Below, piece after piece: positions 31,903 through 32,451 of a stretch of DNA of 32,451 nt; within the stretch, counting starts at the first letter, position 1; every line of letters begins with the position of its first letter. A program made the position numbers and the translations under genes. Under the pieces are notes generated by a model. That model saw only the letters and a list, made by a program, of their open reading frames with translations, had not been told where the DNA came from and searched no databases. The DNA comes from CAUJIW01 sp963205175 (GTDB taxonomy: Bacteria; Pseudomonadota; Alphaproteobacteria; Sphingomonadales; Sphingomonadaceae). The stretch is from the NCBI GenBank assembly GCA_041060555.1, contig JBEUDS010000031.1; one strand, 5' to 3'.

Positions 31903-32325
31903 TCACGAACTGTCACTGCCGATACGAAACAGGCGACACAAGGCATCCAGACCATGGCCAAGGTTGATGATGTCCGCTGCCGACCAGTTCGATGCTTCGA
32001 CCTCGTGGCAAACCACTGCATGAACCAGGAGGCTGGGCTTGCGACCAACCGCACCAGGCGCATCGTGGTCGGCTGTGCGCAGCATCATGATTGCTGCGGC
32101 AGCGCGACGACGAACCTTCTCGACCAGGTCCGGGTCATGGTCAGGCGCGCTACCACCGAAGATACCCTCGTTGATAAGCAGGGCTGTGACAGAGCGCGGC
32201 TGATCCATGGGCAGGCCCATGACCGCACGGTTGCGGGCCATGATTTCACCGTACATCTCGCCTGCCGCATATTGGTCTGCTGTGATCTTGCCCGCAAGGG
32301 CGACCCGGCCAAGCGCCGTGCCCAT
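31903..32325 (-). CDS. Phage protein of unknown function
   Basis: The protein has 140 residues from ATG 32325. The N-terminus (LGRVALAGKITADQYAAGEMYGEI) resembles small proteins found near the HNH-terminase region of sphingomonad-like prophages, none with a known role. The middle is Asp/Glu-rich (APDHDPDLVEKVRRRA) and helical. The frame is open to a stop at 32359, without another ATG, so 32325 is the likely start. No ribosome-binding site is clear. Confidence 0.68.
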   Translation of the reverse strand: MGTALGRVALAGKITADQYAAGEMYGEIMARNRAVMGLPMDQPRSVTALLINEGIFGGSAPDHDPDLVEKVRRRAAAAIMMLRTADHDAPGAVGRKPSLLVHAVVCHEVEASNWSAADIINLGHGLDALCRLFRIGSDSS

Positions 32326-32358
32326 GATCGGCCCCCACGGACGGGTCCAATTTGATTG

Positions 32359-32451
32359 TTAGTGCAATGATGGTCGTGGCGCCAGCGCGGGCGGCATCGC
32401 TGGTTGGGGTTGCAGGGCCGCCCGCGCGAATGCCGGGATGAAGACCTCCGG
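32359..32451 (-). CDS. Possible C-terminal end of a gene cut by the window edge
   Basis: Thirty codons with high G/C third bases run from the right edge to TAA at 32359-32361 (ending ...PAMPPALAPRPSLH). The frame and codon bias look coding and it would precede the 31903-32325 gene on the same strand. It is too short to name. Confidence 0.35.
   Translation of the reverse strand, partial: PEVFIPAFARAALQPQPAMPPALAPRPSLH

Noticed and set aside
1..32451. CRISPR arrays, tRNA or rRNA genes, insertion sequences
   Set aside because: I saw no regularly spaced repeats of CRISPR type, no tRNA cloverleaf and no transposase.

Overview
The window is high-GC bacterial DNA. Gene style and products suggest an alphaproteobacterium, most likely a sphingomonad, but no marker gene settles this. 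It has two parts: a cluster of chromosomal or accessory genes at about 1-10,510, and most of the late (virion) region of an HK97/lambda-like siphovirus prophage at about 10,580-32,451. The prophage is read almost entirely on the minus strand.

Left part. A tandem AAA+ ATPase (187-2220) and a small Cys-rich protein (2281-2589) run on the plus strand. A convergent pair follows: a WYL-domain regulator (2624-3583) preceded by an 80-residue protein (3606-3848). After a 227-bp divergent intergenic region come an AddB/RecB-like PD-(D/E)XK nuclease (4076-6790), an overlapping AddA-like UvrD helicase-nuclease (6783-9953) and a small HExxH zincin (10005-10508). The ATPase gene is preceded by a perfect 32-bp palindrome and three TACACC repeats at 12-bp spacing. 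An 11-mer from that array recurs in the divergent intergenic region. ATPase, WYL regulator, helicase-nuclease pair and zincin beside a prophage look like a DNA-processing or anti-phage island. That role is inference.

Prophage. Read in its own direction (from high to low coordinates): a possible partial gene, an unknown protein, an HNH nuclease, an unknown protein, a ParB-methyltransferase fusion, a C5-cytosine methyltransferase, small and large terminase, portal, prohead protease, HK97 major capsid, a small protein, head-tail connector, head-tail adaptor, gp10-like protein, DUF3168-like tail terminator, tail tube, G/GT tail chaperones, tape measure, a tail-tip protein, two repeat-rich fibre-like proteins, an unknown protein, a small coiled-coil/membrane protein, an endolysin and a holin. 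Many starts and stops overlap (ATGA or TGATG), as expected for one translationally coupled late operon. Integrase, repressor and replication genes are not in the window, so the prophage continues beyond the right edge.

Main points. (1) The tail chaperone genes join through a correctly phased -1 slippery heptamer, A AAT TTT, giving a G-T fusion of about 299 residues. (2) The cytosine methyltransferase changes apparent coding frame about halfway. The upstream frame keeps the catalytic motifs and, further on, a GNGVVP motif X. Codon bias and a repeated W-P-T-P pattern support the +1 frame for the last 560 bp. (3) A single plus-strand gene with four conserved-looking cysteines sits between the tail tube and G genes. 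(4) The tail-tip region has no large gpJ-like hub protein.
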